DNA from: an uncultured Gemmatimonadales bacterium
GTDB lineage: Bacteria; Gemmatimonadota; Gemmatimonadetes; Longimicrobiales; Gaopeijiaceae
Reading direction: 5' to 3'
NCBI GenBank assembly: GCA_937919655.1
Contig: CALFPJ010000082.1
Location: forward strand, 41,131 to 105,130
Length of the DNA stretch: 64,000 bases
The notes under the pieces were generated by a model. That model was not told the DNA's origin, ran no database searches, and saw only the letters and a program-made list of their open reading frames with translations. Shown here one piece after another: positions 8,079 to 17,426 of the stretch. The position numbers were made by a program, and so were the translations under genes. Position 1 is the stretch's first letter. Every line of letters starts with the position of its first letter.

Positions 8079-10023
8079 TCGCGCTCGCCTTTGCTGGGAT
8101 CGTCATACCGTCACCGATTTCGTAGAGTGGGGGAATGCGCGTGGGGATCCGGCCGGTGATCTCAAGGTCTCCAAAGATCGCACGAGCCGCCGCGGTCTGA
8201 CTGGCTTCAGAGCCACTCCAGGCGAGCATATAGGCCCGCACGTCCGGAAACGAGGTCAACAGATAAGGATTTCCGAACGACACCACGATATGTGGGATCC
8301 CGCCCTCCTCGAGCGCGCCGATGAAGTCCGTCAGCTCTTCAGGCAAGGCCATCGAACCCTGGTAGGACACCGCGGTGACATAGGTGCTCACCACGACCAA
8401 CGCCTGATTCCGCGCCTGCCGAAGGAGGCCAGCATAGAGGTCGCTGCTCGCGTCGCGCGTCAGGCTCGCCGTCGTCAATTGCGGATACGTCGCACGCAAG
8501 CGCCGGTCGAAGTACCGACCGGCCAGCACATCGGACTCGCGGCGATACGAAACGGACAGAACCCGCGCAGTCCGCGTACCTCGCAACGGCAAGAGATTTC
8601 CGCCGTTCCTAAGGACCGTAATCGAGCGTTCGGCGACCCGGGTTGCGACCTCTGTGTGGGCGGGGATGCCAACGGCGCTGTATACGCCGGCAAGGGAAAC
8701 CAACCGGTTCTCGTCGAGCCCAATGTCCGCCTTGACCTCCAGGAGTCTCCGGACTGACGCATCGATCCGTGCCTCCGAGATGCGCCCAGACTCCACCGCC
8801 GCCACGATCCCGTCGATGGCGCGTGCCGGAGACGGAGGCATCAAGATCACGTCGGCACCCGCCTCAATGGCTCGGACTGCGGCCTCCTCGGCGCTGTGTT
8901 GCCGTGCGATCGCACTCATGTCCATGGCGTCGGTGAAGAGCAGCCCCGTAAAGCCCATTTCACCGCGCAACAGATCCGTCATGATCGCGGCCGACAGCGT
9001 GGACGGATCCCCACGCCCCGCGTTAATGGACGGTACGGAAATATGGGCGGTCATGAGCGCGCCCATCCCCGCGTCGATCGCCGCTTGGAAGGGCAACAGC
9101 TCGATGGAGTCCATGCGGGCCCGCGAATGATTGATAATCGGCAGCGCCGTATGGGAGTCGGTGTCTGTGTCGCCGTGTCCCGGGAAGTGTTTTCCGGTCG
9201 CGATTCCGCCGTTTTCTTGAATACCGCGCACGAAGGCGGCGCCGAGCGCCGCTACCTGAGCGGGATCTTCACCAAAGGAGCGCACATTGATGATCGGGTT
9301 GTCCGGATTGTTGTTCACGTCCAACACCGGCGCAAACGGTACGTGAATCCCTACCGCCCGTGCCTCAACAGCGGTGACCCGACCCATCTCATAGGCGAGG
9401 CCGGCATCGCCCGCGGCACCCACGGCCATAAGAGAGGGAAAGTCCGTGGCGCCTCCAAGTTCGATCGTCCCGGGCATCTGGATCGCACCGCGCATTCTGA
9501 AGCCCGCACCCGTCTCGAGATCGGCGCCGACCAAAAGAGGCAGCTTGGAGTGCTCTTGTAGGTCGTTCAGTTTGGCCGCGACCTCGGTCGGCGAGCCGAC
9601 CGACATGATGACGCCGCCGATGCCCTGGTCCCGGATGTATCCGAGCATGCGGTCGTGGCTCGCGGTGCCCTCAGGGGCAAAGTCTCCTAGCACCCACGGC
9701 ATCATGAGCTGCCCCGCTTTTTCACGGAGCGTGAGGCTTGCCAGGGTGTGCTCCGCCCATGCCAAGCCCTCCGCTGGGTCCCGAGGCTCCGGTTCGGGGT
9801 GGATCATCGGCTGGTCGGGCGACGTCACTGGACGCTGCTCCAGATCGATCAAGACTTCGGAGGCCTCCGAGCTCTCATCTGCGACCGCAGGTAAGGCCGC
9901 GGGTGCGGGATCAGGCGCAGGTGATGACTGCGGGGACCCGCATGAAACAAGGGTTACGGCCAGTACCCATGCAGCCAGCGCTCGGGGCGCGATCCGATAA
10001 GGACGGGCGGTCGGTAGTGGCAT
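8068..10023 (-). CDS. nagZ: GH3 beta-N-acetylglucosaminidase, lipoprotein
   Basis: A 651-residue family 3 glycosidase predicted to remove terminal GlcNAc from peptidoglycan fragments at the periplasmic side. The lipobox LVSC places Cys at residue 28, followed by a Pro/Ala-rich linker. The barrel begins near residue 85 and carries KHFPGHGD (278-285), DSH (289-291) and the nucleophile Asp365 in LLFTDAMDM. A C-terminal GH3 sandwich follows. The start at 10023 is chosen because it gives a clean signal peptide; a longer frame to 10176 would cover the divergent namZ start. No strong ribosome site precedes it. It is the first gene of the minus salvage arm and lies 74 bases from divergent namZ, so the two arms probably share a control region. 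Confidence 0.88.
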   Translation of the reverse strand: MPLPTARPYRIAPRALAAWVLAVTLVSCGSPQSSPAPDPAPAALPAVADESSEASEVLIDLEQRPVTSPDQPMIHPEPEPRDPAEGLAWAEHTLASLTLREKAGQLMMPWVLGDFAPEGTASHDRMLGYIRDQGIGGVIMSVGSPTEVAAKLNDLQEHSKLPLLVGADLETGAGFRMRGAIQMPGTIELGGATDFPSLMAVGAAGDAGLAYEMGRVTAVEARAVGIHVPFAPVLDVNNNPDNPIINVRSFGEDPAQVAALGAAFVRGIQENGGIATGKHFPGHGDTDTDSHTALPIINHSRARMDSIELLPFQAAIDAGMGALMTAHISVPSINAGRGDPSTLSAAIMTDLLRGEMGFTGLLFTDAMDMSAIARQHSAEEAAVRAIEAGADVILMPPSPARAIDGIVAAVESGRISEARIDASVRRLLEVKADIGLDENRLVSLAGVYSAVGIPAHTEVATRVAERSITVLRNGGNLLPLRGTRTARVLSVSYRRESDVLAGRYFDRRLRATYPQLTTASLTRDASSDLYAGLLRQARNQALVVVSTYVTAVSYQGSMALPEELTDFIGALEEGGIPHIVVSFGNPYLLTSFPDVRAYMLAWSGSEASQTAAARAIFGDLEITGRIPTRIPPLYEIGDGMTIPAKASANGR

Positions 10024-10097
10024 GGCGTTGCGGTGACTCTGGGAGGGTTGGGGTCGATTGCGTTGACGGGGCAGGGCGCGAGCCCGAAGCTTGCCGC

Positions 10098-11447
10098 ATG
10101 CAACAGACAACACGAGGTCGCGAGCGGCGCCAAGCCGAAGACGGACGGGAAAGTACGGGCCCCCCGAAAACGTCACAATCCTGCTTCATTTTCTTATGGT
10201 GTCTTACCCTAGCCGCCTGCAGCGTTCCGGGCGGCGATGCCGCAGAACACGCCCTTGCCGAGCCTGCGGTCGAAGTGCGCGCCGGAATTCAGGTTCTCCT
10301 GACAGACTCCGCACACCTAGTGCGCGGGAAGCGGGTCGGCCTGATCACGAACCACACCGGGATCTACCGCACGGGCGGCACTGCGGCGGCGGGTGCACCG
10401 GCCGTCGGCACGACGATCGACGCGCTGAACGACGCGCCAGATATCGAGCTCGTTGCCCTTTACGCCCCAGAGCACGGCATTCGCGGTGAGGAACGGGCGG
10501 GCGCCGCGATTGAAAGCGGCGTGGACCAGCAGACCGGCATACCCATCCATTCATTGTACGGGGCTGTGCGGAAGCCGACCTCTGAGATGCTCGCGGGCGT
10601 CGACGCGCTCCTCTTCGACATGCAGGACATCGGGGCACGTTACTACACCTACGTCTCGACCATGGCCCTCGCGATGGAGGCTGCCGGCGAGAACGGCATC
10701 CCCTTCATCGTCCTCGACAGGCCCAATCCCATCCGCGGTGACGTCGTGCAAGGGAACGTGCTTGATCCGGCCTACAGCACCTTCGTCGGCATGTTTGAGG
10801 TACCCATGCGTCACGGCATGACCGCCGGCGAACTCGCGCGAATGTATGTCGGCGCGTTCGGTATCACGGTAGAACTTCATGTGGTACCTGTGGATGGCTG
10901 GACGCGGGACATGGCGTTTGAGGACAGTGGACTCCCCTGGGTGGCGCCGTCGCCGAACATCCCGACGCAGGAAAGCGCCCTGGCCTACCCCGGGGTCTGC
11001 CTTTTCGAGGGCACGCCTCTGTCGGTAGGCCGCGGCACAGATCGCGCATTCCAGTGGATTGGGGCTCCGTGGCTAGACGGCCCCGCCCTCGCGGACGCGT
11101 TGAACGGTTACGGGCTCGAAGGCGTCCGTTTTGAAGCGGCGCTGTTCACACCTACCAACGCGGGCGACGGCAAGTTCGAAGGCCAGGAGATCCCCGGGGT
11201 GCGGCTGGTGGCCACAGACACCGACTATGATGCGCCGCGCGCGGCGGTCGCCATGCTGATCGAAGCTCGAGCGATGTCGGGTGACAATTGGAGTTGGAGG
11301 GAGGCCCACTTCGACCGACTGGCCGGTACGGATGCGCTACGCCTTGGGCTCGACGCAGAGCAGACCTTCGCCGAACTCACCGCCACATGGAGCGATCAAG
11401 TCGCTTCGTTCGAAGCGCTGCGTGCCCCCTATCTGATCTATCGATGA
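10098..11447 (+). CDS. namZ: NamZ-type exo-beta-N-acetylmuramidase (GH171, DUF1343), lipoprotein
   Basis: A 449-residue protein of the YbbC/NamZ family, which cleaves non-reducing terminal MurNAc from peptidoglycan chains. Recognisable blocks in order are LITNHTGI, APEHGIRGE, LFDMQDIGARYYTY, DRPNP, then PSPNIPTQESALAYPG and LFEGTPLSVGRGTDRAF. A long basic N-terminus leads to a hydrophobic stretch and the lipobox LAAC (Cys41), so it is probably membrane anchored. ATG at 10098 is the only plausible in-frame start before the signal. It is divergent from nagZ and its stop overlaps the start of the M14 peptidase (ATGA). Known NamZ enzymes act together with NagZ and AmiE, matching the neighbours here. 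Confidence 0.9.
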   Translation: MQQTTRGRERRQAEDGRESTGPPKTSQSCFIFLWCLTLAACSVPGGDAAEHALAEPAVEVRAGIQVLLTDSAHLVRGKRVGLITNHTGIYRTGGTAAAGAPAVGTTIDALNDAPDIELVALYAPEHGIRGEERAGAAIESGVDQQTGIPIHSLYGAVRKPTSEMLAGVDALLFDMQDIGARYYTYVSTMALAMEAAGENGIPFIVLDRPNPIRGDVVQGNVLDPAYSTFVGMFEVPMRHGMTAGELARMYVGAFGITVELHVVPVDGWTRDMAFEDSGLPWVAPSPNIPTQESALAYPGVCLFEGTPLSVGRGTDRAFQWIGAPWLDGPALADALNGYGLEGVRFEAALFTPTNAGDGKFEGQEIPGVRLVATDTDYDAPRAAVAMLIEARAMSGDNWSWREAHFDRLAGTDALRLGLDAEQTFAELTATWSDQVASFEALRAPYLIYR

Positions 11448-12841
11448 TAAGAACTTTGACGCCGTTGGCCGTCCTCGTGTGCGCGGGTTGCGCGGCATCG
11501 GGCGCCACTCCCCGCTCGGAGGGCGGCGCGCCGGCTACCGCCACGACCGGGGCGCTCGGGCCGGCGACAACGACTACCGCCACGAGCCGCCCCACCTCGG
11601 ACCCTGCGCGGACCGCGGCGCTCACCACGGCGCTCACCACGGCGGAAGAGTTGATCGGTCTATACGACGGGGTCCGCGTCCCAGGCCTCGACGACCGACG
11701 TTTCAACCACGAAACGTACTGGCGCTCCGTGGAGCCGTACCTAGGCGGCAGCGTGGCGTCGGTAACTGTTGGCGAGAGTGCCGAGGGGCGAACGATTCGC
11801 CAGCTGACCTTTGGCTCTGGACCCACCACCGTGCTGCTCTGGTCGCAGATGCACGGAAACGAAAGCACCGCGTCCATGTCGCTCGCGGACATCGTTCGCT
11901 TCTTCCATGAGCATGGTGACCACCCGGCCGTGCGTCGCATCGCCCAAGGAGCGACGGTCCACATGATCCCAATGCTTAACCCGGATGGCGCCGAGCGCTT
12001 TCAGCGGCGGAACGCTCAGGGCATCGATGTGAACCGTGATGCCCGCATGCTACAAACGCCAGAAGGCCGGACGCTCAAGGGCGTCACCGACGCGTTGACC
12101 CCCGACTTCGGCTTCAATTTGCATGATCAGGGCGCAGCGGTCCGAGTGGGGCAGACCAACCGCGGCGTGGCCATCGCACTCCTGGCTCCCGCATTCAACG
12201 AGGCCCGCGACGTTGACGCAAAACGTCGCCGCGCCATGCAGGTCGCCTCGCTGTTGATCGGCGCCATGGACCCTCTCGTGGGCGGGCACATCGCGAAATA
12301 CGACGACACTTTTAACCCACGGGCCTTCGGCGACCTCATGGGCCAGTGGGGTGCGAGCACAATCTTGATCGAGTCAGGGGCGTGGGCGGACGACCCGCAA
12401 AAGCAGCACCTAAGGAAGACGAACTTCGTCGGAATCCTCACGGCCCTGGACGCGGTCGCGACTGGTAGCTACGCGGCATTCGACCCTGACGTCTATGAGT
12501 CGCTCGCATACAACGGACGGCGGGTGCCGGATCTTCTCATTTCTGGTGGCACGATCGCGGTGCCAGGAATCCCCGTCCTGAAGGCGGATATTCTGCTGAA
12601 CTATGACCGACCGCTGATGCATGAGGCCGGAGTGATCACGGACATCGGGGACATGGGTGAAACCGAGGCGCAGGATACGCTGGACGTCCGCGGGCTGTAT
12701 TTGATTCCGACTGCCCGCGCGCTCGATGCCAGTGGGGGCCTGGACGCCGGAGCCCCCGCCCATTTCATCGTGGCCGAGGACCGCGAGGGTCTGCGCGTGC
12801 GCTTCCGCTTCGAGGGAGGTCCGGCGAGGCGCGAGGAGTAG
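11444..12841 (+). CDS. M14 family zinc carboxypeptidase, lipoprotein
   Basis: A 465-residue exported M14 metallopeptidase. The signal ends in a lipobox (VCAGC, Cys16), followed by a low-complexity Ala/Thr linker containing a short tandem duplication (TALTTALTTAEE). The zinc motif is HGNES, a second ligand region is NLHDQGA, and NPDGAERFQRRN with DVNRDA matches the M14 substrate-binding segment. LIESGAW supplies the catalytic Glu. Some relatives cleave the gamma-D-Glu bond of murein peptides, which would fit a role in trimming muropeptides here. That is inferred from the 4-base overlap with namZ. Dietary-type peptide scavenging cannot be excluded. Confidence 0.82.
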   Translation: MIRTLTPLAVLVCAGCAASGATPRSEGGAPATATTGALGPATTTTATSRPTSDPARTAALTTALTTAEELIGLYDGVRVPGLDDRRFNHETYWRSVEPYLGGSVASVTVGESAEGRTIRQLTFGSGPTTVLLWSQMHGNESTASMSLADIVRFFHEHGDHPAVRRIAQGATVHMIPMLNPDGAERFQRRNAQGIDVNRDARMLQTPEGRTLKGVTDALTPDFGFNLHDQGAAVRVGQTNRGVAIALLAPAFNEARDVDAKRRRAMQVASLLIGAMDPLVGGHIAKYDDTFNPRAFGDLMGQWGASTILIESGAWADDPQKQHLRKTNFVGILTALDAVATGSYAAFDPDVYESLAYNGRRVPDLLISGGTIAVPGIPVLKADILLNYDRPLMHEAGVITDIGDMGETEAQDTLDVRGLYLIPTARALDASGGLDAGAPAHFIVAEDREGLRVRFRFEGGPARREE

Positions 12842-12949
12842 GCGAGGGGCCAGGACCGCGTCTTTGCGATACTAGAAGGAAGCTGAGGAAGTGCAGTGGC
12901 CCGCGCGACCCCGGCCTACGGCTGCGGTGCCCGGTCTCGCCAGCAAGAA

Positions 12950-14383
12950 CTAGGAACGACAAGCCGGATCACACCACTCGGTGGTGTCCGCCATGCCGCT
13001 GGCCGGAGCGCGCCGGGCATCGAGTGCGTCATCCGAACGCCAGGCGGTCAGGGCGCCACGACGCCGAAGGCCGAGTTGGTACTCAGACCGACCTCCACTC
13101 CCACCGGCATGTTCTGAGTGGACCGTCACCGTAACGACGCCATGCGGGGAGAACTTGATCGCGTTGCTCACAGGATTCACCAAGATCTGCTTGAGCCGAA
13201 TGGGGTCCGTCCGGAGGGTGGGCATGCCCTCGGGAACAACGACAGTGGGATTCGTCGACCGCTCTGTGCCCCGGCTATCGAAGTCGCCGCAAACATCGCG
13301 AACAAGTACCGCCACATCGACATCCTGCTCTACGATCCGCACCTTCCCTGCCTCAATGCGGGAAACATCTAGGAGATCGCCGACCAGCTTCAGGGCATAT
13401 CGACCAGTGGACCTGATGCGCTCGACAAAGTCCCTACTGTGCTGGTCGAGATTCGCTTCGGGCTAGGTAAGAACGATGCGGGCGAAGCCTGCGATCGACT
13501 TGAGCGGAGCCGTGAGTTCGTGGTTCATCGTCGACAGGAGCTGGGACTTTCCATCGCTGGCCTCCGGTGCCCTGAGAGTCATGGCCTCAAGCTCCGGGGT
13601 GCGTGCCGTGACTTCGCCGGCGAGCCCCAGACGGAGCTCGTCCAACTCCGCGTGGGCGCGAGCGAAGCGGTAGGCCAGGGCGACCGCCGCCGAGAGCAAG
13701 AGAGCCGTGAACCCCAGGTAAGGAAGGGAATGCGGCAGGGCTAGGCCCGCGAGCCTCAAGAACTCCCCCACCTCTGCGAGTACGACAAACAGTATCCCCA
13801 CGAGGAAGACGCGGGCCTCGGGATTGCCGCGGACCGCACCCCGAAGGAGTAGGACCACGGCCACAGCCAGGATTGGCATAAGCCGCACGAATCGGGCCAG
13901 GCTGGTTGCGAACACCCAACGCAGGGGTACCGTGGCCACGAAGACCGCCAGCACCAAATGGGAGGCCTGGTAGGATCGCAGGATCCTTCCCATGGGGCGG
14001 TCGAGAATCCAAAACAGGAACGGAATGAGTCAGACCGCGGCCACGTGACCCGAGGCATCCGTACACCGGTACGCGGGCCCCAGGCGGTTCAGAAGGAGGC
14101 CGCCCCATGCCGAGAACGCGATGGCGTTCACCGCGAAGCAGACCGAGCCGAGGCCGAACCAGAGGTACTGCCGCTCACTGTAGCGCGTGGCGTAGAAAAA
14201 AAGGTGGTACATGCCCACCATCAGGGCGATGGCCACGAACAAGAGAGTGTTAAGATCGTTCAGCAGGTATTCCAGGGTCCGATTTCGCGCCACGATCTGA
14301 AGAACGGGAATCGGGCCAAAGAGCGCGCCACCCAGGGTCGGCTGGTCGGCGGGCGCGGCGGCGGGATCATCATGCAGCCATGA
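12950..14383 (-). pseudogene. Decayed 7TM-type sensor histidine kinase
   Basis: One reading frame keeps kinase similarity over 1.4 kb but is interrupted by two in-frame stops, TGA at 14030-14032 and TAG at 13463-13465. From the N-terminal side it shows a seven-helix sensor region (AIALMVGMYHLFFY, ERQYLWFGLGSVCFAVNA), a coiled linker, a phosphoacceptor segment (STMNHELTAPLKSIAGFAR with the acceptor His), the dimerisation helix through LLDVSRIEAGKV, and the ATPase N-box NPVSNAIKFSPHG. The frame then loses similarity, and the G1/G2 boxes needed for ATP binding are missing. The ligand-binding N-terminus is also gone. No frameshift is needed to join the parts, so point mutation and 3' loss explain the decay. 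A receiver pseudogene lies just upstream. Confidence 0.8.
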
Positions 14384-14396
14384 ACGTCAAGCGCTG

Positions 14397-14868
14397 CTAC
14401 GCCGACACTTCGCCCAGGCCTCGCTCCATCGGGCGCCAGCGTCGGAGAACTCGACGGACCAAGTCAACTAGATCCACGAAGTCCTCAGGCTTCTCTTTGA
14501 AGTCCCTGGCACCAAGCTCGAAACAACGGCTTACGAGGTCCGGGTCGTTCGACGAGGTAAAGACGATGGCGGGGATGTCTCGGACCGCTTCCCGCTGCTG
14601 GCCGCGCCACTCGAGGAAGCCCAGCCCCCCGATGCCAGGCATATTGATGTCCAGCACGATGACGTCTGGCATGACCGCGGAACCCGCCTGAGCGTCGGAT
14701 CCCAGTCGGCAGAGGTACCCAATGCTTCCTCCGCCGACCGCTCCACCCTGACGGTCGCCTGTGGATCGCCTGTGGATCGCCTCGCTCGAAGGCCAGTCGA
14801 ACGAGGATCTCATGATTCGGATCGTCCTCCACGACAAGGACGACGTACTCCCCACCTTCCACACTCAT
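14397..14868 (-). pseudogene. Frameshifted CheY-like response regulator
   Basis: A single receiver domain split between frames. It starts well (VVLVVEDDPNHEILVRLAFER, with the acidic Asp pair), then needs two corrections. Removing one unit of an 11-bp tandem duplication (14761-14782) restores QATVRVERSAEEALG, and one lost base just after this (near GGTACC) must be restored before YLCRLGSD. The rest is normal: DVIVLDINMPG with the phospho-acceptor Asp, IPAIVFTSS with the switch Thr/Ser, and KEKPEDF with the conserved Lys. Relatives are stand-alone receivers paired with hybrid or 7TM kinases, matching the decayed kinase downstream. Both genes have therefore lost function. Confidence 0.82.
14761..14782. 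repeat. 11-bp tandem duplication that frameshifts the response regulator
   Basis: The unit GTGGATCGCCT occurs twice in succession (14761-14771 and 14772-14782), with a partial match just before. Deleting one copy rejoins the receiver sequence in frame. Confidence 0.9.
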
Positions 14869-15297
14869 GATCTGAATTCCTTGGGGGGACTCAGTTTTCT
14901 AGGGGAATCTTCATTATGGCTTCTCACCATCAATCCGTCACTCTCGAATTGGTACGCGCTGATAACGCGGCTGGTGGCAGAACCGGGCCGGAGATGGGCC
15001 ATATCAACTCGCCCGCGGAGGGTCGGCAGACGCGTTTGATCATGCTCCTATTGGTCTGTCTCCGGCCTCTAGGTGCGGGGGGGCATGCTGCCGATGGAAA
15101 GGGAGCAGCTTGGATCTCCTCACCCAATCAGCCCACGACACCCCGGCGTGGGCTTCTTTTTTTCCCTGCTTGACGCACACGCACCGCACCCGAATCCTGA
15201 CCGAACCGGGCCCCTTACCCCGTGCGCAGGGGGAAGATCTCATGAAGCAGCGGGTAGCGCCCAAGCCTGTCGGTATGTAGTCGCCGGCGCCGACCTA
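14869..15297. other. Non-coding region with an orphan terminator
   Basis: About 430 bases with no convincing protein gene on either strand. The short open frames here have no family features. It contains a plus-strand terminator (15130-15163) although no plus-strand gene lies immediately upstream; the last one ends at 12841. A 5-bp hairpin (15087-15091 with 15105-15109) encloses GGAAAGGGA. Together these allow, but do not prove, a small RNA of about 100 bases ending at 15163. The rest shows nothing recognisable. Confidence 0.5.
15130..15163 (+). terminator. Rho-independent terminator without an obvious gene
   Basis: An 8-bp perfect stem (15130-15137 with 15147-15154) with a 9-base loop is followed by a T-rich run to 15163. 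It is oriented for plus-strand transcription, and no plus-strand protein gene precedes it within 2 kb. Confidence 0.75.
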
Positions 15298-16308
15298 CTA
15301 GTGGGTCGGAAAGCGGAACTCGGTCCAGCGGTCGGGACGCCACCATTCACCGCTGAATACACGCTCAAGGCGAGACTCGAAGTGCGCGAAATCCGTAAGC
15401 ACGATCGAAGTGGCGGGGGTGTCGACGGGCACGAAGAAGTTCTCCCAATGACCGAGTAGGACACGCCGCGGTCGAAGGTTCTGAACGAAGGCCTCAGGGT
15501 GCCACTCGACCTGGTCGAATGTCGCCGGCACGAAGATCGCCAGGTCTACGGGGTGCTCCAGGATGACCGCATCCGGCGCGAACCCCGCCGGAGCGGGAGC
15601 GACGGCGTCCTGGTAGTAGATCCGGTAGGCCACCGACCCGTCGCCATCTAGGAAGTCGACTAGAAATGCGTGTGTCTCTCCCTCCAACCATTCCGTCGCC
15701 CAGCGCGGTTCGTGCTCGACCGGCACATCGCGAGTGCCTTCATACAGCGTCATGCCATCGAAATGCGGGGCGTGTTTTGAACGCAGCGGCATGATGCGGA
15801 CCGCGTCGCCGTATGGCATCCACTTCCCCACCGTTTGTTCGTCCCCGGCCGACGCCTCAAGCAAATCGACCCGGTCCGCGACGCCAGACCAATCGCCCAA
15901 GGTATTCTGGACCGTCCGACTACCCGCGATGCGGGCCGACGGCGCGTGCCTGAGCGCTACGCGGGGAACGTCCATGAGGTGGTCGTAGTGGGCGTGGCCC
16001 ACAAGAATCACTCGAGCGCGCGAGACGTCGTAGAGACCCATGAATCGATCTACCTCAAGCGTATCGGACCGGATGGGCGCGAGGCCTGTCGTGAAGAACC
16101 CAGGGTTCGAGAAGAGCGGAGCGGCCAGTACCTGATCCGCTCCTCGCTCGAAGATCCAACCGCCGGTGCCGAGGTAGACCACATGGACGGCGTCGGGGTC
16201 ACCGGGCGCGAGGTCGAAGCTCCCTGAGGCTCCCGGGCCTACCGTTGGAGCGCATCCCGCCGCACACAGCACACCGAGCAGTCCCGCCACCGTCCCCCAA
16301 GGAGTCAT
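15298..16308 (-). CDS. Metallo-beta-lactamase fold hydrolase, lipoprotein
   Basis: A 336-residue exported protein. The start at 16308 gives a signal peptide with lipobox (LCAAGC, Cys near residue 18). The metal site motif HAHYDHLMD sits near residue 127, and further His residues occur in RSKHAPHFDG and LLGHWENFF. The YLGTGGWIFERG strand matches the entry of the fold. Such proteins hydrolyse esters, phosphodiesters or lactones. The reaction here is not identifiable. The DHLMD form and the C-terminal GHWENFF are reminiscent of lipid or UlaG-type lactonase relatives, a weak analogy. It follows the aminotransferase gene by 19 bases and may share its transcript. Confidence 0.75.
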   Translation of the reverse strand: MTPWGTVAGLLGVLCAAGCAPTVGPGASGSFDLAPGDPDAVHVVYLGTGGWIFERGADQVLAAPLFSNPGFFTTGLAPIRSDTLEVDRFMGLYDVSRARVILVGHAHYDHLMDVPRVALRHAPSARIAGSRTVQNTLGDWSGVADRVDLLEASAGDEQTVGKWMPYGDAVRIMPLRSKHAPHFDGMTLYEGTRDVPVEHEPRWATEWLEGETHAFLVDFLDGDGSVAYRIYYQDAVAPAPAGFAPDAVILEHPVDLAIFVPATFDQVEWHPEAFVQNLRPRRVLLGHWENFFVPVDTPATSIVLTDFAHFESRLERVFSGEWWRPDRWTEFRFPTH

Positions 16309-16327
16309 CGTCCGGACAATCGGTGGC

Positions 16328-17203
16328 CTACAGACCCGTCGCCACGGCCGCCGACTTGGTCTCCTCAATCTTGGCACGGAACAGTTCCGCAAGGCGCCGC
16401 GTGAGCGGACCCACGCCTCCGTCACCGACAGGCGCACCGTCGACCTTCACGCACGGTCGCACCTCACCGGTGGTGCCGGTGAAGAACAGCTCTTCGGCCG
16501 AGGCCAGTTCCTCTACCTGAATGGCGCGCTCCACACACGGAATACCGTGCTCGGCGGCCAGCTCCAAGATCACCCCGCGCGTAATGCCTGGCAGGATATG
16601 GTTGGAGCGCGGGTGCGTGACCACGGTCCCGTCAAAGACTCCCCAGAAGTTCATGTGCGCACCCTCGATGGCCACTCCGTCCCGAATGAGGAGGGCATCG
16701 TCCGCACCCGCCTCGAGCGCATCCTGAAACGCCATCGCGTTCGGGAGAAGGCCGATCGTCTTGATATCCACGCGACTCCAGCGGCGGTCCGGCACGGTCG
16801 CGACGGAGAAGCCCTGATCCCAGCGTTCAGGGGTCGGTCGGTCCCAGGCCTTCGCGAAGGCGTAAACGGTGGGCTCGACCGGGTCCTTCGGGAAATAGTG
16901 CGTCCGCGGAGCCGCCCCGCGTGTGATCTGCAGATAAACGAGCGCAGTCGGTGCATCCGTAAGACCGTTTTCGGCGATCAGCTTATGGTGCATCGCGGCG
17001 ATGAGGTCCACGGAGTAGGAAATACGCATGAACGCCAGGCCCCCCTCCAAACGTTCCAGGTGTCGATCCAATGCGAACGGCACTCCCTCATAGAACGGCG
17101 TGACTTCATACACACCGTCTGCCAGAAGGAAACCCCGATCATCCGGGGAAATCTTGGCATCTTCCTTAGGAAGAAACTGACCGTTGAGAAAGACGACGCT
17201 CAT
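16328..17203 (-). CDS. dat: D-amino acid aminotransferase (class IV PLP enzyme)
   Basis: A 291-residue fold-type IV PLP enzyme. The catalytic Lys lies in DIKTIGLLPN. The motif TRGAAPRTHYFP is characteristic of the D-alanine aminotransferase branch rather than the branched-chain enzymes, and GTTGEVRP binds the phosphate of PLP. It would interconvert D-alanine or D-glutamate with 2-oxo acids, supplying D-amino acids for peptidoglycan or recycling them. A GAGG ribosome site precedes the ATG at 17203. It lies a few kilobases from the muropeptide salvage locus, which may be chance. The alternative is aminodeoxychorismate lyase, disfavoured by the Arg-x-His motif. Confidence 0.88.
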   Translation of the reverse strand: MSVVFLNGQFLPKEDAKISPDDRGFLLADGVYEVTPFYEGVPFALDRHLERLEGGLAFMRISYSVDLIAAMHHKLIAENGLTDAPTALVYLQITRGAAPRTHYFPKDPVEPTVYAFAKAWDRPTPERWDQGFSVATVPDRRWSRVDIKTIGLLPNAMAFQDALEAGADDALLIRDGVAIEGAHMNFWGVFDGTVVTHPRSNHILPGITRGVILELAAEHGIPCVERAIQVEELASAEELFFTGTTGEVRPCVKVDGAPVGDGGVGPLTRRLAELFRAKIEETKSAAVATGL

Positions 17204-17360
17204 TCTTGAAGACCTCTGCGCTAGTGGAGGGGTTCACAGGTTGGTGTGTCACCGGATGCGCCAGACTCGGCAAGGTGCCGGACCGGTCGATGTCCGCCCA
17301 AAGATGACGGGCCTGGGGCAAAACACCAGTGACCAACCACCAGTTGCATGACCCCAGGTC

Positions 17361-17397
17361 AAAAACAAAGGGGGCGCTCTTCGGAGCGCTCCCTTTG
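17361..17397 (-). terminator. Strong rho-independent terminator after pspA
   Basis: A 14-bp stem (17366-17379 with 17384-17397, one G-T pair) closes a TTCG tetraloop. On the minus strand it runs into a T-rich tail (plus-strand A at 17361-17365). It ends the ybjN-pspA transcript. Confidence 0.9.
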
Positions 17398-17426
17398 TTC
17401 ACCACATCCCTCGAGTGAGAGCAGGC

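Noticed and set aside
10024..10176. N-terminal extension of the GH3 gene to 10176
   Set aside because: Has no signal peptide, overlaps the namZ start and lacks family similarity; the start at 10023 gives a lipoprotein signal.
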